Positions 19,672 through 29,200 of a stretch of DNA of 64,000 bases are shown piece by piece. Both the position numbers and the translations under genes were made by a program. The stretch spans positions 124,001 through 188,000 of the forward strand of contig NZ_JALGBX010000006.1 of the NCBI RefSeq assembly GCF_022808175.1, in the 5' to 3' direction. The notes under the pieces are model-generated. The model did no database searches, had not been told where the DNA came from, and worked only from the letters and a program-made list of their open reading frames with translations. Source of the stretch: Streptomyces sp. AP-93 (GTDB taxonomy: Bacteria > Actinomycetota > Actinomycetes > Streptomycetales > Streptomycetaceae). The stretch's first letter is position 1. Every line of letters starts with the position of its first letter.

Positions 19672-20066
19672 GAAGCTCGCGACTCACGAGGCGGCTGAGC
19701 ACCAGCCAAAGACAGACGAAAGTTAAGGAACAAGCTAAGAGGCGTTCCGTAGTTCCGCTAGGATCGCCAAGTCCCGTAAGGGATAGGTCGAGAAGACGCC
19801 CTGTGGGAGTCAACCGCACCGTGTCCGTCCCCGGCTTGCCGGTACTGACCGCGCGGCAGCACAGCGTTTGAGCTGTGCCTCTGCTCCCCGAATGCCGGAC
19901 CAGCGCCCTGAGCGACCCCGGATGAGCCGCCCCCGGGCGACCACGCCGGACAGCCCAGGAACCGCCCCGGCTGCAATCCGTCATCCCCACGGGCATGACG
20001 GGTCAAGTCTTAGCAGCAGCGTGTGACATCTGTGCAGGGGTTTCGGCCGGGCAGGCCGTGCACGGC
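19672..20066. other. Low-GC noncoding stretch
   Basis: At about 19680-19800 GC falls to roughly half (for example AAGTTAAGGAACAAGC), unlike anything else within 10 kb. No gene, tRNA or repeat is convincing. It may hold the promoter of the small membrane gene, read leftward, or be a scar of transferred DNA. From 19850 on, composition returns to normal. Confidence 0.5.
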
Positions 20067-21296
20067 CTAGAGGCGGTGTGCGGCGCCCGCCGGGCTGGCG
20101 CCGCGGGTGTCCAGCAGCAACTGGGCCTTCACCGCCAGGCCTTGCAGGTCGTAGGTGCGGTGGTGCTGGAGCAGGATCGTCAGATCGGCGTTGGCGGCGG
20201 CCTCGTACAGCGATTCGGCGCGGGGGACGGGCTGGTCCCTGACGCGCCATCCGGCGATGTACGGGTCGTGGTAGCTGATCAGTGCACCGAGGTCGAGGAG
20301 GCGGCTGGCGATCTCGCGCGCCGGGGAGCCCTCCTGGTCGGCGAGGTCCGGCTTGTAGGTGACGCCCAGGAGGAGGACGCGGGCGCCGCGCGCGGACTTG
20401 CCGTGCTCGTTGAGCAGGGTTGCGCTGCGCTGGATGACGTACTGCGGCATCCGGTCGTTGATCTCCTGCGCCAGGCCGACCATGCGCAGGGGGTGGCCCG
20501 GGGTGCGGGTGGTGTGGGGGAGGTAGTTGGGGTCGAGGGGGACGCCGTGGCCGCCGACTCCGGGGCCGGGGCGGAAGGCCTGGAACCCGTACGGCTTGGT
20601 CTCGGCGCAGCGGATGACGTCCCACAGGTCCACGCCGAGGTCGTGGCAGAGCACGGCCATCTCGTTCATGAGGGCGATGTTGACGTGCCGGTAGTTCGTT
20701 TCGAGGAGCTGGACCGTCTCGGCCTCGCGCAGGCCGCGGGCGCGGACCACCTTCTCGGTGAGGCGGGCGTAGAAGGCGTGCGCGGACTCGGTGCAGGCGG
20801 GGGTGAGGCCGCCGATGACCTTGGGGGTGTTGGAGATGCCGTGCGTGCGGTTGCCGGGGTCGAGGCGGCTTGGGGAGTAGGCCAGGTGGAAGTCCCGGCC
20901 GGCGCGCAGGCGGGAGCCCGATTCGAGGATCGGGCGCAGGTACTCCTCGGTGACGCCCGGGTGGGCCGCCGATTCGAGGATGACGGTGGTGTGCGGGCGC
21001 AGCCGGGCGGCGAGCGTGCGGCCCGCCTCGCCGACCGCGGACAGGTCGAGTGCGCGGTCGGCGCCGAGCTGGGTGGGGGCGCAGATGACGGCCGTGCGGA
21101 CCCGGCCCAGTTCGGCGGGGTTGGTGGTGACCCGGAAGCCGGCCGCCGACATGCGGCGGATCTCGGCGGCGGTGAGGGTGGAGTCCGTCGCCGGACCGCT
21201 GTCGTAGCCGACCGTCTCGATCCCGGCGGCCACGGCTGCCTGGGCGAGCGGGAGGCCGAGATGGCCGAGTCCGATGACGGCGAGATCTGCGGGCAT
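20067..21296 (-). CDS. UDP-glucose/UDP-ManNAc dehydrogenase family protein lacking catalytic residues
   Basis: 409 residues with all three domains of the nucleotide-sugar dehydrogenases: NAD-binding GLGHLGLPLAQAA at residue 9, the central helical domain LLETNYRHVNIALMNEMAVL, and the UDP-binding C-terminal domain VLLLGVTYKPDLADQEGSPA. The catalytic Cys motif normally GGHC(I/V)P reads GVGGHGVPLDP. The Glu of SPER is Ser (YSPSRLDPGN), and the Lys before LLENT-like is Gln (VQLLETN). It therefore probably cannot carry out the two-step oxidation to uronate. It may be a regulatory or scaffold pseudoenzyme. Start ATG at 21296 has AAGGGA upstream; the long open frame before it is spurious. Confidence 0.85.
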   Translation of the reverse strand: MPADLAVIGLGHLGLPLAQAAVAAGIETVGYDSGPATDSTLTAAEIRRMSAAGFRVTTNPAELGRVRTAVICAPTQLGADRALDLSAVGEAGRTLAARLRPHTTVILESAAHPGVTEEYLRPILESGSRLRAGRDFHLAYSPSRLDPGNRTHGISNTPKVIGGLTPACTESAHAFYARLTEKVVRARGLREAETVQLLETNYRHVNIALMNEMAVLCHDLGVDLWDVIRCAETKPYGFQAFRPGPGVGGHGVPLDPNYLPHTTRTPGHPLRMVGLAQEINDRMPQYVIQRSATLLNEHGKSARGARVLLLGVTYKPDLADQEGSPAREIASRLLDLGALISYHDPYIAGWRVRDQPVPRAESLYEAAANADLTILLQHHRTYDLQGLAVKAQLLLDTRGASPAGAAHRL

Positions 21297-21394
21297 GGGG
21301 GTGCCGTCCCTTCCCTTCCCTGACATGCATGAGGGGGCGGAGCGCGCAAGTCCTGTGGAGGAGGAAAGCTGGCGCAATGTCAGACTAGGCGTAT

Positions 21395-21414
21395 ATATGA
21401 CAGATATGTCGTAT
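21395..21414. promoter_or_regulatory. AT-rich dyad upstream of the dehydrogenase homologue
   Basis: ATATGACAGATATGTCGTAT is an imperfect dyad around GACA-GATA-TGTC in an unusually AT-rich patch 100 bp upstream of the 21296 start. A promoter with an operator for the leftward gene is the simplest reading. The remainder of 21297-21575 contains nothing further that I can assign. Confidence 0.45.
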
Positions 21415-21575
21415 TCAGGGGTCTTGGTCGCCTCCGTGTTATCCACAGGCGGTGGCTGATGTGGATGCGGGCGGTCAGAATCATGAACGGGCGATGTGAG
21501 CGGGATCACCCATAACCGGTGGGATGACCGCATAGGGCGGACGGGGCGACCCGCGTCAACGGGAGGCAGGCAGCC

Positions 21576-23390
21576 GTGAGGACTGGGACTGGGGCAGGGG
21601 CAGGGGCAGGGGCCGGGGCAGGGGTAGGCGCAGGGGTGGGCGCAGCGGCGGGCGCCGGGATGGGGGTGGGTACGGGGGGAGGTGGTGGGCGGGCCTCGCT
21701 GGGGCCCGTGCAGCGAGCCGAGGCGCTCGCCGGGATGGCCGAGCGGGAGCTGGACGTGCTGGTGGTCGGGGCCGGTGTGGTGGGCGCCGGTACCGCCCTC
21801 GACGCCGTGACCAGAGGCCTGGCGACCGGGCTGGTGGAGGCGAGGGACTGGGCTTCGGGCACCTCCAGCCGTTCCAGCAAGCTCATCCACGGAGGGCTCA
21901 GATACCTGGAGATGCTCGACTTCGCCCTCGTGCGGGAGGCGCTCAAGGAGCGCGGCCTGCTGCTGGGGCGGCTCGCCCCGCACCTGGTGAAGCCGGTGCC
22001 GTTCCTCTACCCGTTGCAGCACAAGGGGTGGGAGCGGTTCTATGCCGGTTCGGGCGTCGCGCTGTACGACGCCATGTCGCTCTCCAGCGGCCACGGGCGC
22101 GGGCTGCCGACGCACCGCCACCTCTCCCGCAAGCGCGCCCTGCGGATCGCGCCGGCGCTGCGCAAGGACGCGCTGGTGGGCGCCCTGCAGTACTACGACG
22201 CCCAGATGGACGACGCCCGTTACGTGGCGACCCTGGTCCGGACGGCCGCCGCGTACGGGGCGCAGTGCGCCAACCGGGCCAGGGTCATCGGCTTCCTCCG
22301 GGAGGGCGAGCGGGTCGTCGGCGCGCGGGTGCGGGACGTGGAGGGCGGCGGGGAGTACGAGATCCGGGCGAAGCAGATCGTGAACGCCACGGGGGTGTGG
22401 ACGGACGACACCCAGGCACTGATCGGGGAGCGCGGGCAGTTCCACGTGCGGGCTTCGAAGGGCATCCACCTCGTCGTTCCCAAGGACCGGATCCACTCCT
22501 CGACCGGGCTGATCCTGCGGACCGAGAAGTCGGTGCTCTTCGTCATCCCGTGGGGCCGGCACTGGATCGTGGGCACCACGGACACCGACTGGGACCTGGA
22601 CAAGGCGCACCCGGCGGCGTCGAGCGCGGACATCGACTACCTGCTGGAGCACGTGAACTCGGTGCTGGCGGTCCCGCTCACCCGGGACGACGTCCAGGGG
22701 GTCTACGCCGGCCTGCGGCCGCTGCTGGCCGGGGAGTCGGACGCGACGAGCAAGCTCTCGCGCGAGCACACGGTGGCGCATCCGGTGCCGGGGCTGGTGG
22801 TGGTCGCGGGCGGCAAGTACACGACGTACCGGGTGATGGCCAAGGACGCGGTGGACGAGGCGGTGCACGGGCTGGACCAGCGGGTCGCGCCGTGCGTGAC
22901 GGAGGACGTGCCGCTGGTCGGGGCCGAGGGGTACCGGGCCCTGTGGAACGGCCGGGCGCGGATCGCCGCGCGGACGGGGCTCCATGTGGTGCGGGTGGAG
23001 CACCTCTTGAACCGGTACGGCTCGCTGACGGAGGAACTGCTGGCACTGATCGCGGCAGACCCCTCCCTCGGGGAGCCGCTGACGGGCGCCGACGACTACC
23101 TCCGCGCCGAGGTGGTCTACGCGGCCTCGCACGAGGGGGCGCGGCACCTGGACGACGTGCTGACCAGGCGGACGCGGATCTCGATCGAGACCTTCGACCG
23201 GGGGACGCGATCGGCGCGCGAGTGCGCGGAGTTGATGGCTCCGGTTCTGGGATGGGACGAGCAGCAGATCGAGAAGGAGGTGGAGCACTACGAGAAGAGG
23301 GTGCAGGCGGAACGGGAATCGCAGCGCCAGCCGGACGATCAGACGGCGGACGCGGCGAGGCTGGGGGCGCCGGACATCGTCCCGTTGTAA
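21576..23390 (+). CDS. glpD: Aerobic glycerol-3-phosphate dehydrogenase
   Basis: 604 residues. The FAD-binding ELDVLVVGAGVVGAG starts near residue 58, followed by TSSRSSKLIHGGLRYL, IVNATGVWTDDTQ, GTTDTDWD and GGKYTTYRVMAKDAVDEAV; the C-terminal domain has EVVYAASHEGARHLDDVLTRRTRI. It oxidises glycerol-3-phosphate to dihydroxyacetone phosphate at the membrane, passing electrons to quinone. Between the start and LGPVQRAEALA lies an unusual Gly/Ala stretch of about 35 residues made by GGGGCA hexamer repeats (21591-21650). Streptomyces GlpD normally has only a few residues here, so this is an expansion. Confidence 0.93.
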   Translation: MRTGTGAGAGAGAGAGVGAGVGAAAGAGMGVGTGGGGGRASLGPVQRAEALAGMAERELDVLVVGAGVVGAGTALDAVTRGLATGLVEARDWASGTSSRSSKLIHGGLRYLEMLDFALVREALKERGLLLGRLAPHLVKPVPFLYPLQHKGWERFYAGSGVALYDAMSLSSGHGRGLPTHRHLSRKRALRIAPALRKDALVGALQYYDAQMDDARYVATLVRTAAAYGAQCANRARVIGFLREGERVVGARVRDVEGGGEYEIRAKQIVNATGVWTDDTQALIGERGQFHVRASKGIHLVVPKDRIHSSTGLILRTEKSVLFVIPWGRHWIVGTTDTDWDLDKAHPAASSADIDYLLEHVNSVLAVPLTRDDVQGVYAGLRPLLAGESDATSKLSREHTVAHPVPGLVVVAGGKYTTYRVMAKDAVDEAVHGLDQRVAPCVTEDVPLVGAEGYRALWNGRARIAARTGLHVVRVEHLLNRYGSLTEELLALIAADPSLGEPLTGADDYLRAEVVYAASHEGARHLDDVLTRRTRISIETFDRGTRSARECAELMAPVLGWDEQQIEKEVEHYEKRVQAERESQRQPDDQTADAARLGAPDIVPL

Positions 23391-23539
23391 CTCCGCGACC
23401 TTGCGGGCGGAACCGCGGACCCGGGGCTCCCGTCCGTTGCGGAGTAAGGGACAATGAGGGTTCTGCCGGGGCGGGTTACCGGGCACCCCGGCCGCTGCCA
23501 GGGCAACCGGAGCAGGCGGCACGAACGCAGAGGGGACGC

Positions 23540-26110
23540 ATGTCGAAGCCGGAGCACACCGAGTCGCCGGAGCCGTCTGTCGGGACGGGATCGCCGGTGC
23601 CTCCGGCGACACCCCCGACGGACCCGAAGTCTCCCGCCGAGACGCCTGCGGCGGGAGCCGCGAAGCGTGCCGTGGCCGCGAAGGCCGCTGAGGCGGGGGC
23701 CGCGAAGGCCGGGGCCGCGAAGACCGGCGGCGCTTCGGCCGCCGCCCCTGCGGACGCCTACGCCGACCCTGCCGAAGCCGCTCCTGCCGAAGCCGGGGCC
23801 GCTGAGGCCGCTGCGGGGGCGGCCGGCCCGGAGGACGCGAAGCCCGCGGCTTCCGCCACGGAGCCGGAGCCGCGGAAGCCGGCTGCGGCCAAGGCTGCCG
23901 ATGGGGCTGACCCCGAGGATGCGAAGCCTGCGGGTGCGGGCGCCGGGTCCGATGGTGCGAAGCCTGTCGGGGTGAAGGCGGAGCCCGAGGATGCGAAGCC
24001 TGTCGGGAAGAAGGCCGAGGCCGAGGATGCGAAGCCTGTCGGGGGGAAGGCGGAGTTGCGGAAGGCTGCCGTCGTGCGGGCGGATGGTGGGGGCGAGGAC
24101 GCGAAGCCCGTCGCGGTGAGCAAGGCAGACGAGGTGGCCGCCGCCGTCAAGGCCGCCGCCGCCAAGGCGGGAGCGGGCGCTCAGGACGAGGGCCGGCTGC
24201 TCGCGGGCCGGTACCGGCTCAGTGACATCCTCGGCAAGGGCGGCATGGGCACCGTCTGGCGCGCCCAGGACGAGACCCTCGGCCGGACCGTCGCCGTCAA
24301 GGAACTCCGCTTCGGCAGCGGCGTCGACGAGGACGAGAAGCGCCGCCTGATCACCCGCACCCTCCGCGAGGCGAAGGCCATCGCCCGGATCCGCAGCGGC
24401 GGCGCGGTCACCGTCTACGACGTCGTCGACGAAGACGGCCGGCCGTGGATCGTCATGGAGCTCATCGAGGGCCCCTCGCTCGCGGAGTTCATCCGCGAGA
24501 GCGGCCCGCTGACTCCCCGCCGCGCGGCGGAAGTCGGCCTCGCCGTGCTCGACGTACTCCGTGCCGCCCACCGCCAGGGCATCCTGCACCGGGACGTGAA
24601 GCCCTCCAACGTGCTCCTCGCCGACCGCGGCAACGGCCGCGTGGTCCTCACCGACTTCGGCATCGCCCAGGTCGAGGGGGACCCCTCCGTCACCTCCACC
24701 GGCATGCTCGTCGGCGCGCCCTCGTACATCTCGCCCGAGCGGGCCCGCGGCCAGCGGCCCGGCCCGCCCGCGGACATGTGGTCGCTCGGCGGCCTGCTGT
24801 ACGCCGCGGTCGAGGGGGTGCCCCCGTACGACAAGGGGTCGGCGCTCGCGACGCTCACCGCCGTGATGACCGAGCCCGTCGAACCGCCGAAGAACGCCGG
24901 CCCGCTGACCGAGGTCATCTACGGCCTCCTCGTCAAGGACCCCGCCCACCGGCTCGACGACGACCGCGCGCGGGCGCTGCTCACCGCCGTGATCGAAGCG
25001 CCCGAGCCGCCGGCTCCCGTAGCCGCCCCGGACGTCGAGGAGACCCGGCAGATCTCGCTGGCCGAGGCCCGGGACGCCGCCGAGAAGGCGGCGGCCGACA
25101 AGGCGGCCAAGGTCGCCGAGAAGGCGGAGAAGAAGGAGCGCGAGCGTCGTGAGCGCGAGCAGCGGGAGCGCGCCCGCGCGGCGTTGAAGTCGGCCCGCAA
25201 GGCCGCGGCCGCCAGTGCCGCGGCCGCCGCTACGGCTACGGCTACGGCCACGACCGCGACCGCCGCAGAGTCCCCGTCGCCGCGCCCGGCGCCCGTCGCG
25301 GCCCCGCTCACCGACGTCGTGCCGCGCCGCACCATCGCGCTCGCGATAGCCGGTGTGGTCGTGGCGCTCGCCGTCATCGGCTCGGTCATCGCGTACGCCG
25401 TCAGCGGCGATGACGCGAAGGGTGGTTCCCCGAAGGACGGCAAGGGCGGCAGTTCCGCAGCCGCTTCGAGCCCCGTGGCCGGCACCTCGCCGTCGCCCCC
25501 GGCTTCGTCCGCGCCCTCGCCCCCGCCCTCGCCGAAGTCCGGCGAGCCGTCCGGCTCGGCCGCCGGTTCGCCGGACCCGGGCCAGTCGCCGGGCTCCGGG
25601 ACCAACCCGGGCCAGGGCCAGGGAGCCACGCCCGGGGGAGCGCTGCCCGGGATCCCGCCCGGGTACGTCCAGGTCGACGACCCCGGGTTCCATTTCGCGA
25701 TGGTCATGCCCGAGGGCTTCAAGCAGACCGGCGTGATAGGGAAGAACGACGGCGTCATCTACAGCCGCGACGGCGGTTTCCCGCGCATTCAGATCGACTT
25801 CAACAGCTCGCCGAAGGACGACGCGCGCGCCGCCTGGCTGGCGCTGGCCCCGGGCGTGGCGAGCAGCAGCAGCAACTACAAGCTGCTGCGCCTCGAAGCG
25901 GTCGAGTACCGCGGGTACCCGACGGTCGCGGACTGGGAGTTCGAGCGGGACCAGAAGGGCGTACGGGTCCGGGTGCTCGACCGCGGCTTCAGGATCGACT
26001 CGAAGCACGGCTACGCCATCATGATCACCTGCCTCGCCGACCAGTGGGACGCGGCGGAGTGCACGCAGCTGCGCACCACGGCGTTCGACACCTTCCAGCC
26101 ACGGGGCTGA
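23540..26110 (+). CDS. Membrane Ser/Thr protein kinase (active site intact)
   Basis: 856 residues. Residues 1-220 are Ala/Pro/Lys-rich with several copies of EDAKPVG; the kinase domain (about 223-490) has GKGGMGTVW, VAVKEL, LHRDVKPSNVLL, TDFGIAQ and APSYISPER. A charged helix rich in Glu/Lys/Arg (about 520-560), a membrane helix IALAIAGVVVALAVIGSV, a Pro/Ser linker and an extracellular domain beginning FHFAMVMPEGF follow. It should phosphorylate Ser/Thr in response to an envelope signal. The long N-terminal tail before the kinase is unusual. ATG at 23540 has AGAGGGGAC. It is the first of three tandem kinase-like genes with related extracellular domains. Confidence 0.9.
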   Translation: MSKPEHTESPEPSVGTGSPVPPATPPTDPKSPAETPAAGAAKRAVAAKAAEAGAAKAGAAKTGGASAAAPADAYADPAEAAPAEAGAAEAAAGAAGPEDAKPAASATEPEPRKPAAAKAADGADPEDAKPAGAGAGSDGAKPVGVKAEPEDAKPVGKKAEAEDAKPVGGKAELRKAAVVRADGGGEDAKPVAVSKADEVAAAVKAAAAKAGAGAQDEGRLLAGRYRLSDILGKGGMGTVWRAQDETLGRTVAVKELRFGSGVDEDEKRRLITRTLREAKAIARIRSGGAVTVYDVVDEDGRPWIVMELIEGPSLAEFIRESGPLTPRRAAEVGLAVLDVLRAAHRQGILHRDVKPSNVLLADRGNGRVVLTDFGIAQVEGDPSVTSTGMLVGAPSYISPERARGQRPGPPADMWSLGGLLYAAVEGVPPYDKGSALATLTAVMTEPVEPPKNAGPLTEVIYGLLVKDPAHRLDDDRARALLTAVIEAPEPPAPVAAPDVEETRQISLAEARDAAEKAAADKAAKVAEKAEKKERERREREQRERARAALKSARKAAAASAAAAATATATATTATAAESPSPRPAPVAAPLTDVVPRRTIALAIAGVVVALAVIGSVIAYAVSGDDAKGGSPKDGKGGSSAAASSPVAGTSPSPPASSAPSPPPSPKSGEPSGSAAGSPDPGQSPGSGTNPGQGQGATPGGALPGIPPGYVQVDDPGFHFAMVMPEGFKQTGVIGKNDGVIYSRDGGFPRIQIDFNSSPKDDARAAWLALAPGVASSSSNYKLLRLEAVEYRGYPTVADWEFERDQKGVRVRVLDRGFRIDSKHGYAIMITCLADQWDAAECTQLRTTAFDTFQPRG

Positions 26111-26227
26111 TTCACGCCCCGAGCGGGCTCGGGTCAGCCTCGCCAGGGCCGGGACGCGGGCGCCTTGGGCGTCGTATCGTGTCAACGGGGCCTGGGGGAC
26201 GGGCCCGCAGCTCTCGGGGGAGGCGAT

Positions 26228-29200
26228 GTGGAGGACTACGCGGGCCGGATCCTGGCCGAGCGCTACCGTCTGCCGCTGCCGCCGTCGGACGCCTACGAAC
26301 TGATCGAGACCCGCGCCTTCGACACGCGCAGCGGGCAGGAAGTCCTCGTACGGCAGGTCCCCTTGCCGGAGCTCGTCGACGCGGAGCTGCTGGACGGCAC
26401 GCGGGGCGGTCCCCCCGACGCGGGGGGCCGGCGCGTACCGCACGGTGAACTGCCCGCCGTGCGCAGGGCGATCGAGGCGGCGCAGGCGGCGGCGTCCGTG
26501 CCGGACCATCCGCGGCTGGACCAGGTCTTCGACGTCTTCGCGGAGGGCGGGTCGCTGTGGATAGTGAGCGAGCTCGTCCCGGCCAGACCGCTGGCGGCGC
26601 TGATCGCCGACGAACCGCTGAGCCCGTACCGGGCGGCGGAGGTGGCGGCGGACGTACTGACCGCCCTGCGGGTGCTGCACGCGCACGGGTGGACGCACCG
26701 GAACATCACCATGCGGACCGTACTGATCTGCGAGGACGGGCGGGTCGTCCTGACGGGGCTCGCGGCGGGGGCGGCGGAGGACGCCCTGTGCGGGTACGAC
26801 CCGGTCCCCCCGCAGGACGGTACGGGCGACTACTCCGTAGGGCCCTGGCCGGGCGGTGAACCGGGCGGCGGACAGGGTGATGGCGCGGGGTTCGCGGCGG
26901 GCCGCCCGGCGAGTGCCCTGGCCGGGCCTGGGGTGGGCTCGGGGTACGGCGGTGGTGCTTTGGCCGGGCCTGGGGTGGGTGCGGGGTACGGCGGTGGTGC
27001 ATTGGCCGGGCCTGGGGTGGGCTCGGGGTACGGCGGTGGTGCACCCGGGGGGTCCTGGGGTGGGTCGGCGGTGGATGCCGGGTACGGCCAGGGGGCCGGG
27101 CAGGGCACCGGGCCCGGCGGGGGGCCGGTCGGCGGACAGCAGGGCGGGGAGCTCGGCGACAGGTACGACGACACGTACGGGGGCGGGCTCGCGGAGGGTT
27201 CCCGCCAGGACGGCTGGGCCGGTGGGGGTGCGCCCGTCCAGGGGGGCGGGAACGCGGCGGAGTACGCGCCGCTCGTTGCTCCGGGGTACGACACCGGGCC
27301 GCGCTACCGGGACCACATAAGCCCCGGCACCGCGAACGGTCCCGATGCGTCCGGCACTTCCGGCCTCCCCGGCGCTCCGGGTGCCGCCGGCATCCCCGGC
27401 TCTCCGGGTGCCTCCGGCGCCACTGCCGCTTCCGGTGCCCCGGGTGCCCCCGGTGCCCCGGGCGCCGGCGGGGAACGGCCCGATCTGAAGGCCGCCGCGC
27501 GGGCCGGGGCCATCGCCGCGTACCGGGCCGGGGCCCAGGCCGCCGCGCGGATCACCGAGCAGCGCAAGGCCGGGGCGGAGCCCGCGCCGGAGCAGGAGGC
27601 GGAGCCGAGGCCGGAGGGGTCGAAGCTGCCGCAGGGGTACTCGTACCCGTACGGCGGCCCGGACAGCGGCGCGACCTGGCACGGAGCCACCCCGCGCCGC
27701 CAGGCCCTGCCCCCCGCCGAAGCGGAGCCGCCGGCCCGCGCCGCCCTGCCGGCGCAACTCGCCCTTCCGCAGGGCTACCAGCAGGCGGACACCCCGGGCG
27801 GTGTCACGCCCCGGGCCTCCGGCGACGGCCAGGGCCCCGGGCAGCCGACGGCGCCGGGCGGCCGGGCACAGACGCATCCCCAGGACGGCGCGGAGCACCG
27901 GGCGGTCCCCGGGCCGGGGTACGAGCCCGGCTACGGGCAGCAGCCCCCGCCGGTCTCGGCCCACCCGGATCAGGCAGGCGTCGGTCAGCCGGTCGCGCGG
28001 GACGGCGCCGGCTACGGCCGGCAGCCCCAACTCGGGCCGGGCCGGTTGGACCAGCCGGGCCCCGAACAGGGCGGCCCACAGAGCAGTGCCGGATACGCGG
28101 CGGCTCCCGGGGCCGACGGCTACGGTCAGGGCGGTCCGCAGTCGGGTGCCGGGTACGCGGCGGCTTCGGGGGCGCGAGGGCCTGGCCAGAGCGGCCCGCA
28201 GGCAGATCGGCAGGCCGGTGCCGGATACGCGGCGGCTTCCGGGGCCGACGGCTACGGTCAGGGCGGTCCGCAGTCGGGTGCCGGGTACCCGACGGTTCCC
28301 GGGGCCGACGGCTACGGCCAGAGCGGTCCGCAGTCAGGTGCCGGGTACGCGGCGGCTTCCGGGGGCGGCGGTTACGGGGCGTCCCGCCGCGGCGGTGGTG
28401 CTGCCGGGTGGGGGAGCGGGCCGCGGAGCGGGCTTGATGCCGAGCGGGCGCGGCAGACGCGGATGGCCGTGGTCGGGGCCGTTACCGAGCGGTGGGCTCC
28501 CGAGCAGGCGCAGGCCGTGCACGGGCCGTGGCAGCTGGCCGCGCCGGTGGGGCCGGCCACCGACCTCTGGGGGCTCGGCGCGCTGCTGTACCGGGCCGTG
28601 CAGGGCCATGCCCCGTACCCCGAGGACAGCGTCGCCGAGCTCGTGGAGATGGTCTGCGCCGAGCCCCCCGCCTTCGCCGAGGAGTGCGGCCCGCTGCGCC
28701 CCATCGTGGAGTCCCTGCTGCGCCAGGACCCGACCGAGCGCCCCGACTTCGAGGAGCTCCGCGGCTGGCTGCGCTCCCTCGTGCGGTCCGCCCCGGAGCC
28801 CGAGGGCGGCTTCGCCATGCTGCCGCCGGTGGTGGAGGACCCGGCGAGGCTGCCCGTCGTACGGCGGCGAGCCGACCTGCACGGCCGGCACCGCAGCGCC
28901 GAACACCCCCGCAAGCCGCGCTCGCTGGGGCGTTCCCTGTTGCTCGGGATCCTCGTCCTGCTCTCGGGAGCGGTGGCCTACGCCCTGGTCTTCATGCCCC
29001 GGGCCGCCGATCCGCAGGGCGGCGGGCAGAAGGCCGCCGGGATGAGGCCGCCCGCCGCGAGCCAGTCGCAGAGCCCCGGCCGCAGCCCGGGCCAGAGCCC
29101 TGGCCCGAAGCCGAGCGGGTCCGGCCAGGCGCCGAGCCCTTCCGCGAACCCGCCCGAGTCCAGGCCCGCCCCGCAGACCAACGCCCCCGCTCCGTCCGGG

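Noticed and set aside
19700..19900. tRNA gene or attachment site in the low-GC stretch
   Set aside because: No cloverleaf, no GGTTCGAATCC-like T-loop and no direct repeat pair were found.
23391..23539. Terminator between glpD and the first kinase gene
   Set aside because: Only a 7-bp ACTCCGC/GCGGAGT pairing around a loop of more than 35 bases was seen, too weak to call.
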